Both the position numbers and the translations under genes were made by a program. The notes below the pieces were generated by a model that had not been told where the DNA came from, did not search any database, and saw only the letters and a list, made by a program, of their open reading frames with translations. Of a stretch of DNA of 64,000 nt, positions 48,977 through 61,004 are shown piece by piece; positions within the stretch are counted from its first letter, which is position 1, and the number at the start of each line of letters is the position of its first letter. Location of the stretch: assembly GCA_003952965.2 (NCBI GenBank), contig CM025856.1, positions 1,792,255 through 1,856,254 on the forward strand, in the 5' to 3' direction. The stretch comes from Morella rubra. Its lineage: Eukaryota > Streptophyta > Magnoliopsida > Fagales > Myricaceae.

Positions 48977-49534
48977 ATGGCGGCGGGTTGTCGTTTAGAT
49001 GGTTATTTTAACAGCTCCACCAAGGGGGGAACGTTGCCCAAAAGCGGCCTCGGTTCTCACTCGGAAAAGGCGTTGGACTTCACCGCTCAAGCATTTTGGC
49101 ACTCTCCCGCTGCGGCCGAAACTCGCAATCTGGGTTCCTCTTCAAAACTCAGCTCATGCAATGTCCTAAGTTAAGATTTACTCTTATTAATAAATATGCC
49201 CTTTCCATTTGCGTTTGCCTTCTGGTTTGAAAAAAATTTGCCTTAACAAAAGTTAGGTACATCGTAAAAATCTCCGCTACTATTCCCCAAGGATCTTGAT
49301 TTGAAATAAAGTAGATGGTTAAAGCGGAGCCATTATAATGTTGCTGGTGATTTGGCATTGGCACTGGGCTAGTACAAAACACATTACGGTATGTTCCTCG
49401 CGATGTTGAGGGGAACTGATTTTGCTGCACATTTGCAGGGTTCCTAAGCCTTATTGATGATCAGTGGAAACCCATTGAGGCCACTGAAAAAGAGCTGCAT
49501 TTTGACATTGAAAAATATTATTCACCTCCACATT
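48977..49534 (+). CDS. possible small two-exon gene, unknown product
   Basis: ATG at 48977 opens MAAGCRLDGYFNSS and runs through GC-richer codons (SEKALDFTAQAFWHSPAAA) unlike the surrounding AT-rich spacer. A second segment follows the acceptor TTTGCAG at 49438: FLSLIDDQWKPIEATEKEL, ending IEKYYSPPH and TAG at 49534. Two donors fit in phase: CTGG|GTTCCT at about 49130 or CTAA|GTTAAG at about 49171, both weak. The product would be about 85-98 residues, soluble, with no motif I recognise. If unspliced, the first frame stops at 49174 (65 residues). It could be a genuine small gene or the remnant of a larger one. Confidence 0.4.
49287..49340 (-). pseudogene. possible last-exon remnant of S28 protease
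   Basis: The minus strand reads HYNGSALTIYFISNQDPW, which resembles the S28-family stretch around the catalytic aspartate (YYGG...IVFTNGSQDPW). It lies downstream of, and on the same strand as, the clear S28 first exon at 53988. The match is short and could be chance. Confidence 0.25.
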
Positions 49535-52500
49535 AGGAAAACTATGTTAGGCTTGATATGAGATATTGTGATTCTTCTTTTATGTATATTGTTATTAGGA
49601 CCTTTATGGTTTTTGCTTGTAGTTTTTTTTCTATCTATCCTTTATTTTTATTTTTTTTGGGAAGGAGGGGGAAGGGAACTTTCTTTCAAGTCAGTAGTAT
49701 CTCAGTCACGAATATGTACAATAACATTCCACAGCAAAAATCATACATGCATGAAGGAGTACACAATATAAATTCCGCCTGTCCTTGATTGATACTAACA
49801 CTTAGTTCCCATATAAATCGACATCATTCATATAAATTCCTATATGACCTCTTCCCTTTTTATTAACATGTAAGCTTTTAACTTAGATTTCATTACTAGT
49901 CAAGCAGACCTCTAAAGTTACACTGAACATTACCGGTGCAGCATGACCTTGTTGGTGTATGACCCGGATACCCCCCACACTCTACGCTGTCCTCTTCTCT
50001 TCTCTTGGCTCCTTCGTGGCGGGCGGGTCCGTGTTTTCGAAGATGTATTGGTGGCCTATATTGGGTTGATTTGAAAACTTCTACTTACAACTTTAAAATT
50101 GAAACGAATAACATGGATTAACTATTAGTGTAAATTGCGTGAATGATTAAACTATAGGACATGTCCCCGTGTGTTCGCGAAAGTTAACAATATGTAGAGA
50201 GATAGTCCTCAAACAAGAGTGAAATGCTAAATTAGCGCCCCCGTAACACATGATCAATTAGAAATAACGCTGAGAAGAAAATAGAGAAGAATAATAAGCA
50301 GAGGTAAGGTTGAGGTTGTATCCAAGCAAGCTTTTTGTGCGCCTCCCTATTGAGCGTAAATTGGTATCCAGTCTAGCACACTTCAGGATACAAGAATAGC
50401 CAGTCTACACAGAAATCAGTTTTACTGCAACTAGGATATTACGAGGAAATAACTCTAGCTATGAACCAAGTATCACTGACTGATGACTAAAAAGCACTTA
50501 TGAGCTTACAAATAACCAACGCACCGAGAGAAAGTTTTTTCTTAGGAATTATTTGTGAGATAAAAGGGACCTATAGCAAATTGAATTGGGTGAATAACGG
50601 ATATTATAGGAAAACATAAATAGATTTCTCAAGAGAAAGAGAATAATTGAGAACAATAATGTACAAAAAGAGCTATCACTAAAGATTAGAAACGCATTGG
50701 TGGGATAAGAGGTGATATATTCGTTGCATTCCAGAGACCCAATTACTTTTGTGACTCGCTATGCTTCAGTTGATTAGAGTCCACCGCGGTGTGAGAACTC
50801 ATATCGAACCTACAGATGACAAAACTTGAGCAAACACCCGCACTGAAACCGGTCCAAGCCGCCCTCAGGGCAGGTGATCCAAGATACATTATTCTCCTCC
50901 TAGCATTGAGGTGTGAGCCCAGGGTGTTTCTAAAGATGTCTTAGGTAATATAAAGTCTCGAAAACGGGTCGGCCTCGATATAGTCCTCCAAGTGTGATAG
51001 ATCACCTCATAAATATATTATTCGGCATTTCCAGCAGACCAGTGTCCCTAAGCAAAGACAATTTCAACAATTTTATTGTCCGAAATAGGTTGCAGATCCC
51101 TATGAAAAAGGATCCCCCATACCCTACTAGGGAAAGCATGGACTATTGCATCGGATGAAAAGTACAAGGCCCCTGACAGCGACAATACATGTTTGCCCTG
51201 AGGGTTCATAGATGGATAGTTATTCTTAATGAAAGTATATACAGCGTATATGATGAGATAAGGAGAGTAGAAAAAGCCAATCCATAAGATATATTTTTTG
51301 TCGAAATTGTTGAATGGCCTTAAACCATGTAGGATTAGAAAAGAACCTATGTCCAGGAACTGCAGAATAAATCGCAGAATAAAACAAAATGAAAGAGTGA
51401 AGACCATGTGATAGTGAAGCCATGAAGGAGTAAGAAGTAATAGAACGGTATCCAAATAGAACACTTGTTACAGAGTCGAAAAAGTGCCACATCGCTCTAC
51501 ATCTGTTGAATAAGCTCTAGACACGTGCAAAGGACACCATAGTAGATTCCCTAAAAACACAAGTAGAAATAGACAAATAAATGTTTTCAATTAGATGCTC
51601 CAAGTCGAAAGAACCGAATTTGAATAAGGAATAAAGCAGCGTAGACATCTATCCACCAAAATTGTCTCCATTCCTCGTTTGCTCCGAATACAAGACGAGG
51701 GGCAGCACTCCAAAGTTTGTCTCCCACGAAATACGGCCATATGTGAAACTGAAAAATCAAAAATTACACAAATTTCACTGAATTTTTCGTACAAGATATT
51801 GAAAATACCTCACAGAGAACTTGAAAACTAAACTCTTCTGTTGACCTTACCGCAGTATAACAGCAAGCGTCATGCGCTCACAAAAATTAGAGGAACCAAA
51901 TCTCAGCCCCTTACAATTTCAAGCTGAGACACATCACTACAAATGAATCAAAAAGCGATGCAATATTGTGAATAAAGTATTTAGGATAGAGACATATTCT
52001 TTGAACTCGGACCAATTCTGTGCTATATTCAGATGAAGTAGGATGTCGCTTATTGCCAAGAAAAAGATCCGTAAGACCTGAGCTGCGCCAAATAATAATG
52101 TCATCAACGGCTGCTGTTCTCCTCTAGTGCTCGCAAGTTTTGTTCAACAAGTTAGTGAACACAGTAGTTTCTTTAATTGCAGCTTTACATTCCCTGATAC
52201 CAGCTGGAGCATCTCAGCCAATACTGCATTTAGAAATGTAATAGCTGATTACAGGTTTCTATATCTTATCTACCACAACAGAAGAAGCATATCGTATTTG
52301 CAAGGACAGCCAGCATGTTCTTATCGAAGCTCAAAGAAGCGCTTTTTAGCATCTTTTTCTTGTTCTGTGTTTGCTTTATTTTTCTGGAGATTGTTCTCTA
52401 TTTTCTCTTGATGGGCCTAATGCGAAAACAGATCGTTGTAGCGTTATGTTAGAAAGAAGATACAAAGACTCAGAAAACGAATCAATAAGCGCCGATCTCC

Positions 52501-53806
52501 TGATCCTCATACTATGACAATGAAAAATGATATCCCCTCTGGTAAACATATTGAACTACTACGCATTATGGTTGTCTCGATTTATTTCCGAGTAAGCTAT
52601 AAACAGAGCATAACACTCACAACGCATGAGAGCTTCGACAGCGGCTTCCACAATTTTAAATCAGGAAATCTATTACAGACCTCTGAAACGCATGGCACTT
52701 GAGATGCTCCTGTAATAGCGTAGACACCGAATATAAAGACACCTCAAGGAGATTAATCAGCATGATCTATTGAAATGATTACAGAAATTAAATTGAATCC
52801 ATAGCAAGAAGGTGTAAATCCAATGAAGATACATGAATAGTTTGCAGTACAAGAACTTACATCGTGTATTAGCCCATAATATCGTAAAACTTGGCAACAC
52901 ACAAGGAAGAATTTGCCAGTAACTCTCATTCAGTTCTAATGTTAAAGTGGCACCTCCTTTTCTATAATTCTGATTTCTGCTTTCAATCATAAGGCTAGAT
53001 CCCGATCATGACCCGTAGTGACTTCCCCGAGCGCTCTATATTAAAGATTAACACTAAGCTTATCTGCCTGTACGCATAACTTGATAAAATAGAAGCAACT
53101 TTGCCATGATACAAAATGATCTGACATCACTCGCTCTAATTAATCATATCAATTTATGGCAGCAGAGCGAGCCAGCGCTCCTGCTTTAGATGACTGAACG
53201 TCATCCTCCTATAAGTGGTATCCGGTTCTTCTCCAGAGAATTCGATAAGGGGAACTTTCCCACTCAATGTTTAGCAGATTGCTCAATCTAAGAAATCAAA
53301 CACCAGACAAGCCCCAAGACGTCTCTATGCTTAGATGATCACACTTATGAACAGCATCGTAAGTTGTAGATATAAGTTTCTTAGATAACGATATGAGTCT
53401 ACTTGTCATATCGTAAACCCCAAAGCTACAAGATTCAATTCCCAGGAATTAATACTCTTTTCCAGGAACCTACAGACGAACAACCAACAATCAATCTTTA
53501 GAGAGCACGTACAGAGATTCACCAAACATGTACTAGCGTAATGTAGTCGTTGCAGCTACCAATGCACAGTGACCTTATCTGCCACTACAAACCTATCTTT
53601 ACAGAAAGTATTCGGTTCCATCTGGAATACGCGAATTAAATCTGCAGGCAATGGTCAATCAGTCACACGCCTATGCTGTATTATTGAGCTGGTGTGTCCT
53701 GACCTAACATACAGTAAGCATTGAAATTCTACATTCCATGCATCAAGTATACACACTCATATTGCTAATTCCGCGACATATTAATCCGAGAGAGAGAGAG
53801 AGGTAC
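49535..53806. other. decayed region, possible S28 gene body
   Basis: No intact gene. On the minus strand, short acceptor-led segments resemble S28 exons: 53640-53603 (RIPDG then FL), and 51748-51587 (YFVGD then FWW.DV, compare YYVGT...LWWFQV). A hydrophobic minus frame at 51048-51464 has no identifiable family. If these are exons they are strongly diverged and cannot form a continuous protein. Otherwise the interval is spacer. Confidence 0.3.
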
Positions 53807-53988
53807 AAAGGGAGAGTAGTGATCGAGAGTCTGAGGGAACCAGAGCTCCTGGTCGGTCAAGTAGTTACTGCTTCCGGACAAACGTTCAGCAAAATCCGAG
53901 ACGTCAAAAAGCCATGGTTGTGATGAAAGAAAGTCGATAGCGTCAACAGCAAAAACCACGGCAGCCACATCCACGAGCCTAGCTTCAT
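53807..53988 (-). pseudogene. S28 serine carboxypeptidase exon 1, frameshifted
   Basis: From ATG at 53988 the minus strand encodes a signal peptide (MKLGSWMWLPWFLLLTLS). About 30 codons later the family hallmark TDQELWFPQTLDHYSPF appears, but in another frame, ending at a GT donor at 53806. In S28 proteases (lysosomal Pro-X carboxypeptidase type, plant EDA2-like) these two parts are continuous, so one frameshift separates them near 53890. The family's first intron falls right after HYSPF, as here. The remaining exons with the Ser-Asp-His triad are not found intact downstream. Most likely a pseudogene; an assembly error could explain the frameshift but not the missing exons. Confidence 0.7.
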
Positions 53989-55356
53989 CGTCGTTCCCAG
54001 TTCCTCTTCTTTTTGTTCTTCTTTCAAGGTAGATATAATAAATGCTGCCAGAAAAAAAAAGAACAAAATGCTGCACGGTGCTCACAACTCACAAGCCATC
54101 CCAGTTTAATTCGCATATATGTCGGAATATAATCTTAATTTTCAATAATAATTTAATCAAATTAAACAGGGGCTACATCTGTCCCTACCGCGTCAGCATT
54201 AGACTCAGAACCTTAAAGTCGAAACTATAGCAAAGCCTCGCACGCAAGGATTCTAATAGCATGATATAAATTAGAAAAACGATAGACAAAGAGATGAATT
54301 TTATTGTATGTTATTTAATATTGTTTAGGTAAATTTCAGATAGTATAAATCCTGCGACAAGTTCATTTTATTTCTATCTATATAGAAAATTATAAAAATT
54401 TTTAATCCACGTCAAATTTTGTATAATCACTACTTGAATCTATCCCTTAAAAATATATGTCCGAGCCCTTAAAAACATAAGAATTTATACAAACAATATA
54501 ACAAATTTTGGAATCTATTTATTATATCTATCACTTCAAATTATATAGTATAATTAAATCTTAATTCATGTGTTGAGGAGCTAAAAAAACAAAAGGAGAA
54601 AATGAAAGATAATTTTAGCTGAAATTAATTTTCATGGTATTAATTTCTTATGAAGAAGTCATAATTATAAATGTAATAATCTTCCCTCCCCAAACAAATG
54701 GCAATCGTGGGCTTTTGTTTTTCAGAAGAATTGGTGGGCCATTTGATTTTGATGCGACGAGGCGAGCAATAGGGCGCTATCGAGTATTTATTCAAAGAGG
54801 ACGAAATATTGCCACCCTTTTGCTTGGTTGAAAACGGAAGTTTCCCCGTGCCCAAGAAAGAACGAAGAAATTTCCCATCGTACTCAAAACATTAAAGAAA
54901 GAAACAAGTGTCCCACCGTTCTCTTTCCATCCATCCATCCATCCATCCAAATAAATAAAAAACGTCTTAGGACCCTTAAAATTTCTTGTTTAGATAGCAA
55001 GGTATAATTTAGAAAGATAAATTAGTAAGTAAACCTCACATTATTTAATACTGTTCATATAAAATTTTGAACAACATAAATGTTACAATGAAGTTTACCT
55101 ACTCGGTCTATCTATCCTTGAATTGTACCAAACAATCCGAATAATAAATTGCAGAACATACTTGTCCCAAAGAAATGACATTCAATTCTGCAGCTAAAGG
55201 GTGCACAGCCACTCGAAGAACATGTACCAAGGCATTTGTATTGCCTAGGAAGGAACAGGGAGGACCATTGTCTCTGCAGCCATCTGTTTACAAAGATACA
55301 GATTCAACGACCACATGAAGCCACGAAGGAGGTGAAATAGCCTTCTCAATCTCAAA
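53989..55356. other. intergenic
   Basis: No gene recognised. Contains (CCAT)n at 54926-54949 and an AT-rich inverted-repeat element at about 54985-55137. Confidence 0.45.
54985..55137. mobile_element. short AT-rich MITE
   Basis: The left side (TTGTTTAGATAGCAAGG, AATTAGTAAGTAAAC) is imperfectly mirrored by the right side (GTTTACCTACTCGG, CCTTGAATTGTACCAAACAA). A block ATTATTTAATACTGTTCATATAAAATTTTG is shared with about 40884-40913 and partly with about 54310, so several relatives exist in this window. Confidence 0.5.
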
Positions 55357-55590
55357 TCATTCTCCACCATTCAACTGGTCTCCCATATCCTCTGCCCAAA
55401 AACTAAAACATGGATGGAAAATATGAACTACCAACTCAAGCTCAAACGGAAGAGACTTTGAAGTTCTCCTACCCAAATGAAACTGGATTTTGTGAAGCCC
55501 AAGTGCCTTGACATTTTTGCAGAAGTGAATGACAAAGGTTTTCTGTAATGCTCCATCAGGGGGTTCCCGCAGTGACAAAGGATGTAGACT
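55357..55590 (-). other. unidentified coding-like segment
   Basis: The minus strand is open for about 77 codons (SLHPLSLREPPDGALQ, then ALGLHKIQFHLGRRTSK and FELELVVHIFHPCFSF) and ends at a TGA at 55357. Composition and alternating hydrophobic pattern look like a folded protein rather than spacer. It is preceded by an AG that could serve as an acceptor. I cannot assign a family. It lies downstream of the BBX19-like gene on the same strand, but too unlike BBX proteins to be its last exon. Possibly one exon of a lost or unrecognised gene. Confidence 0.35.
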
Positions 55591-56847
55591 CACAAGTTTT
55601 CAGAGTCCAGAGGCATAAACAAAATACGTAAATAACGGAAGTTCAATTGTAAAGAGAAATTAAGAGCAGCTTGAAACTAGGTGACCTTCTCAATATTCTC
55701 AAGCTTCATCATGATGTGTTCTAAGAATACAAAAAAACCTCACCATCTCTTCCACAAGAGCTATAGATCACTGAGTTTCAAGTGTCAAAACAGTACAGTT
55801 TTGCAGATAGCAAGTGCTTATGAAACTTCCAAAGCACTTGCACCCACAATCATGTCATTAGCTGGAGTAAATTTTACTCTTTTTCATTACAATATACGTT
55901 ATGAATGCTGTAACTACTATTCTGCACATTAAATCTACACGTGACAAGCATATTTCCCGCGCCGGTGCCAACATAACATCCCCGTACAAGAAAGAGGACT
56001 AGAGGAGAATTTCGACCGCGAACTGGCAGGTACAGAAGCATGGTTGACAGTCAGCTTATCCTCTAGCATGAATGAGAGATAATGCAAGAGCCCTGCTCCC
56101 AAATTCTTTAACATTGATCCTGAGAACCATATATCCCTGTTTCTTAATGCTCTGGTAGGCATCACAAATATATTTTACATGCTTAACAAATAAATGCATG
56201 AGGTTCTATACTTATCTAATTAAGATGGGGACTGATGTCAGAACAATCATAACAGAAAATGTAAAGCGTTCTATATCAATACCCCAACAGAAATTGCTCT
56301 CAAATTGCATTGATTTATGGCAATACATGCCTAAAATAGACATCTAACATATACCTTCCTGTTAGCAAGCAGTCCATATCACACTCCCAGTTTTTTTCCC
56401 CTTTGTTGATCAAATTTATTGATGAAATGCATCCCAAGAATGTGTATTAAGGAATTTGAAGCCTATTCTTCTTCTACACGGCAAAGATTTTTCTGAACTT
56501 ATTAAGCTTAGGAGACTGTTGGCCTCCAAGCTACATTCCCAACTTCAACTACATGAAGTGAGAAAAATAAAACACATTCCGAGCCAAATCATCATATTGG
56601 AGAATGGGACCTAGAAAAGTATGATAATAGAACGTATCCAGTGCATATACGTTTCTATATCGAATGTAGATGGTTAGTTTAGAATACTGATTTTAATCAT
56701 TCAGCATACAGTTTAGTCAGCTCAGTCTCCAGTTGAGAGGTAGATTTGGTCACTGAAATCCTCCCCTAGCAAGTTTGCCTTTAATCGAGATCCATGTCAA
56801 AAATAAATGAATAACAGATTACTAGTACAAGATGTAATCACTATAAC

Positions 56848-58231
56848 CTGATTGTTTGATGCTTGTTCATGCATCCTGTGAGGCTGCATGTTCAAATCAA
56901 TCATTTTATCCATCCTTGGATGCCCATCAGCATCAGCATCTGAAATGGGACCAGGAGAGGCCCTATGATTTTGCTGGTTCTCTCCCATTGTCAGTTTAGG
57001 CGGTAGATTCTGTCCCCTTTTGGTCTCACCAGGATCTACTGGTTTCAAAGCTGGCTCTTCAAGAAGACCAGGTTTATCACCTGGAAACTATAGAACAATT
57101 AAAGAATGTGAAGTCTGCGCATATTATTGAAAACAGAAGAGCATGATTCCATTTTCTCCGCAGTGACAAACCTCAACTCTCTGCCTAAGCAGAAGATATC
57201 TTCCATGCGTTCTTTTTCCTCCAACATGAACAATCATGTCACATTGCAAACACAGGGAACTGCCATCCACCTCACAGTAAAAGAAAGCTACATACATGTT
57301 TCCAAAAGGAGACTCATAAGCTTGAAATTCTTCTACCAAACACAACAGGCACATTTTCGGATAATAAATAGAGAAGTAAAGAGTAAAACGAAACGTGCAT
57401 ACCAGGCGCATTTTCACATATGTCACAGCGGGGAACATCACTGGGAGTTGCAAGACCAACCCGGACATGCCGGCTAGCAAGCTTATTACACATGTGAACC
57501 TGCCACCCCCGGAGACAGTATAACGCATCTCAGTAAGATGTTAACCAGGCAAATCAAGGATAATACCGAAGATTTGGATTTCACATTTCCAATAAGCTTC
57601 AGCATGATTTAACTAGGGGAATATGTTCTAAAACTGATCCATTTTAAACATAATTTTTCTTCTCATCAAAGAGATATCATAATGCGTTTGAAAATAAGAA
57701 TAAAGGACAAAGGAGAGGACAAGAAGTTACACTTTCGACCATTTGGTCCGAGGTCATCAATGCAATACACACTTACAACCACATTGAAACTGCACACTAG
57801 TAGCCAAGTCCTTAAGTCTAGAAGACAACTACGAACAACGAAGGCACGCTCACAAATCACAAGTTCATTCCTCTGTAAGTTTTAAAACATTACGATAAAT
57901 GATACAAAAGTATTGCTGCTCCAACATAAACTGCTTCCGCTAAGATTGTTCCTTATTGTCTTCAGAAGGGTGACATGAAAAGTAGTGATAATTGGGTCAA
58001 GAACAAGCTAATTAAGCGAGAAATTCAATTAGAATAGATAGTGGAATCATTAACACTAAACCCAACAGAAAACAAGAATTAAGAAACAAGTTAAGTAGAA
58101 GAACTAGAACCAACAATAGTGCCACGAGAAAACAAAACCTTTTCGTCACAGGAACGGCAGAGGGCGGCCTCATCGGCAGCGCAAAACACGATAGCGGCCG
58201 CGCTCTCGCAAGCGTCACAAAGTGTTCGCAT
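56848..58231 (-). CDS. BBX19: double B-box zinc finger protein, BBX19-like (4 sure exons)
   Basis: Exons 58231-58139, 57499-57403, 57287-57172 and 57087-56848 join in phase and give 182 residues. B-box 1 has ligands C5, C8, C17, D20, C25, C28, H33 and H42; B-box 2 has C56, C59, C68, D71, C76, C79, H84 and H91, all present. FPGDKPG after the second B-box and [11 protein letters not shown] near the end are typical of BBX18/19 (group IV, no CCT domain). In Arabidopsis these act in the nucleus in light signalling and flowering by binding partner proteins. The last exon is not certain: read-through adds 16 residues to a stop at 56797, while a candidate terminal exon at 56136-56056 (begins GYMVLRIN) has a poor acceptor. 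The exon 1 donor (AAG|GTTTTG) is unusual. Confidence 0.88.
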
Positions 58232-60183
58232 ACTTAATCCCTTCCACTCTCATTTCTCCAACACTAACCGATGATATAACAACAGGTCCATGTTGTCCAA
58301 CTTCAGAAGCAGCAATCAAACCAAACCCAACTAAATCCACTTAGAATAAGACACAAATGAGAAACCACCCACCAAATCTATACGCATATAATGATAGAAA
58401 AGACTGGGACTTCAGAGGGCAAGAGGATAAGAGAGAGGGCCGAGAGTCTGAGACTTTAGAGTGCTGGAGGAGATTCGAGAAGAGCGTGTGTGGATTTAAT
58501 AAGCAACGGGGTTTTGGCGTTTCGTTTTGTCAACTTTTGTTCCCCATGAGCTCACCGCGTGGCCACAAGCTTCAAGGGCAGTGCGACTGACAGCGACCCA
58601 CAGGTTATTCTCACCCACCAGCTGAGACATGGACCCCAGTTTACCCAGCTATGTTGCTTATGCCATGTTTGCCACTCGTTGAAAACAGCCGTAGACGAGG
58701 CATCTTATGTTGTTTTTGCTCATTATCTCTAGCTAATACTGTTGTCACATTGAGAATCAAATCACGGTTACCCCATTCCGTGCAACATATCTCAAAATCC
58801 TTTTTTTTTTTTTGGCGTTGAGCTGAATTTGATAAATAGGATTTGCATTGTTTCGGAGCATTCTTTATTCCTTGAGCAGAAGGTGGTTGAAGGTTAGATT
58901 CTCTACTTAGACCCGGTCAAAAAACTTGTTTTTTGGTCAGGACCTGGTAAAAGAAATCAAGACATGTCTGCAATGGCCTCCAATACGAGGATAAACATGG
59001 GAATCCAATGACATTCCCTAATCAAACTATCACGCGGAGGATACAGTATTCTAAGAAGGTATCCTCTGATGGAAAGGAATCTGTAAGATTATATAAGAAA
59101 TAATAATTTTCAAGTCTCTTATTTCCACAATCCATGAACTTTATAGACAGTTTTTAAATAGAAAAAATGTGGGATGAAAACAAAAATATTCATAGGTTGT
59201 TATGTATTTGTAAGCTAATTCCATATAAGTTAAAACAAGGCGGACAAAGAAAACATCAAATGCCAAGACATTATGCAATAATCCGGGTATACTTATTGCA
59301 TTTTAGTCATTAGTCATTGAATTCCATTTTCCTTGGTTATTAAGTTTTATGTTGAGAAAAACGTCAGTAAGAGTCCTTCAAAATGAAGATTTAACCATAG
59401 CTGCGATGTGCAATGGGAGAAGGTAGCTTGAATTCAATCTCCACTCAGGGCCTTAGCTATCTACTAGTGCCGAATGACTGAATGAGAGGGTCATTGTCAG
59501 ATGCCTAAAAGCTCCACGCTGACAGAGTAACATTTCCAAAGAATTCATCAACTGCAATAAATAAGTAAAAACAAAGCAGGGGATTTTTCCTGCATCTTTC
59601 AAAAATTTAAAGCTAATGAGGGTTTTGTGTTATCTCCCATCTCCCAAATGAATCGTGCAAATGAGCTCAGTCAAGTAGGCTTGATTTTAGAGCCCCTATG
59701 ATGTGCCTAAACATTTTTGGGGTTAAAATTTGCTCCAAGTAGTGAGTTACGCAGCATGATTGCGGAATATAATCCAAAATGTACCATCATGGAGTAAACT
59801 GTACGATAAGGCCAACAAGACTTGCAGTAACAGCAACATTAATACCAACGGCCACTAAAATAGCCATGGCTGCCACAACATTGGGACCCAAAAATTTGAC
59901 AGACACATTCTTTCACCCACGGGAAGCTTCCCATTCATTGAAGAAAACTTTGACACAATCCAAAGCCACATATTAGCTTCGAAGTATATATTACAGAATA
60001 AAATTCATTCAATATTACAATCTTTATTTCAAGCACCAGATAACCAATTGCAAACTCTCCTTATAAAAACAAGAAACAAGAAACAAGACCAGAACAAACC
60101 TGTTATATATTCAAAACATATATAACAATTTTCTTTTAGCAAATAAAAGAAGGGTGGAATTGGTTCGCTGTTTTGGGGAACTT
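58232..60183. other. BBX19 5' flank and intergenic
   Basis: 58232-58520 is CT-rich on the minus strand, as expected for a leader. Beyond that, AT-rich spacer with a T tract at 58801-58814. At about 59940-59795 the minus strand has a hydrophobic stretch (FLGPNVVAAMAILVAVGINV) interrupted upstream by a stop; it may be a gene scrap. Confidence 0.4.
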
Positions 60184-60930
60184 TCAGAATGAAAAGTTCA
60201 TCATGTCCATGCTTAAGCTCTCCATCATCACATTCTCCATGAATCCACAGTTGTTTGGTGCCTTCTTGAAGCTCTGCCCTCTGGGCTTGAATGAGCAGGA
60301 AGAGATAGGAATGACAGGGATGTTCTCGCAGTTGCAGAGCTCGATCATGTACCCATCCGGGTCATGGAAGAAGACCTGGTCCACCTTGGCCCCTCCGTCC
60401 TCCACCACAGCTGTGACATATCTCATCCCCATATCTTGCAGCCTCCTTATAACGAGTCCAACATCTGTACACTGTTCAAAAAACATGCGTTGTTATAAGC
60501 CTCACAAATATGACTGCCACAGCTACTTCTCTAATTTAAAAAAGATTCATTTATAATTTTTTGTTTCAAATTTGTTCTCATTACCTGGAAGGAGATGTGG
60601 TTGTCCTTCGGATTGATGGGTCGCAGCTCAGTCATGGTGTCGTATTCATCGATTGATGGGTTCTCAATTAGGTGGATCCCAATGCCATAATTGTACAACC
60701 TACGTAAGTGAGGCAAGCATGATGAACATGTTCATAAAATTGAAGATCAATATTCTGACATGTGTGCTGGCTTTGTGAATTCATATACTATGCGAGTATA
60801 ATTCAGCAGTCAATTTTAACGATAAACAGGATGTAAAAAACAGAGACATTACAGTTAACAGTGTCAGTGTCGGTGTGTAATTGGTAAACATTCGTCTACA
60901 GAGCAAAGAACATGTTTCATCACATTGAGA

Positions 60931-61004
<74 letters not shown>

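Noticed and set aside
51048-51464. Hydrophobic 138-codon minus frame, considered as a membrane protein gene
   Set aside because: Composition is dominated by Phe/Ile/Leu from AT-rich DNA, with no motif and no continuing exons. Kept only as part of the decayed interval.
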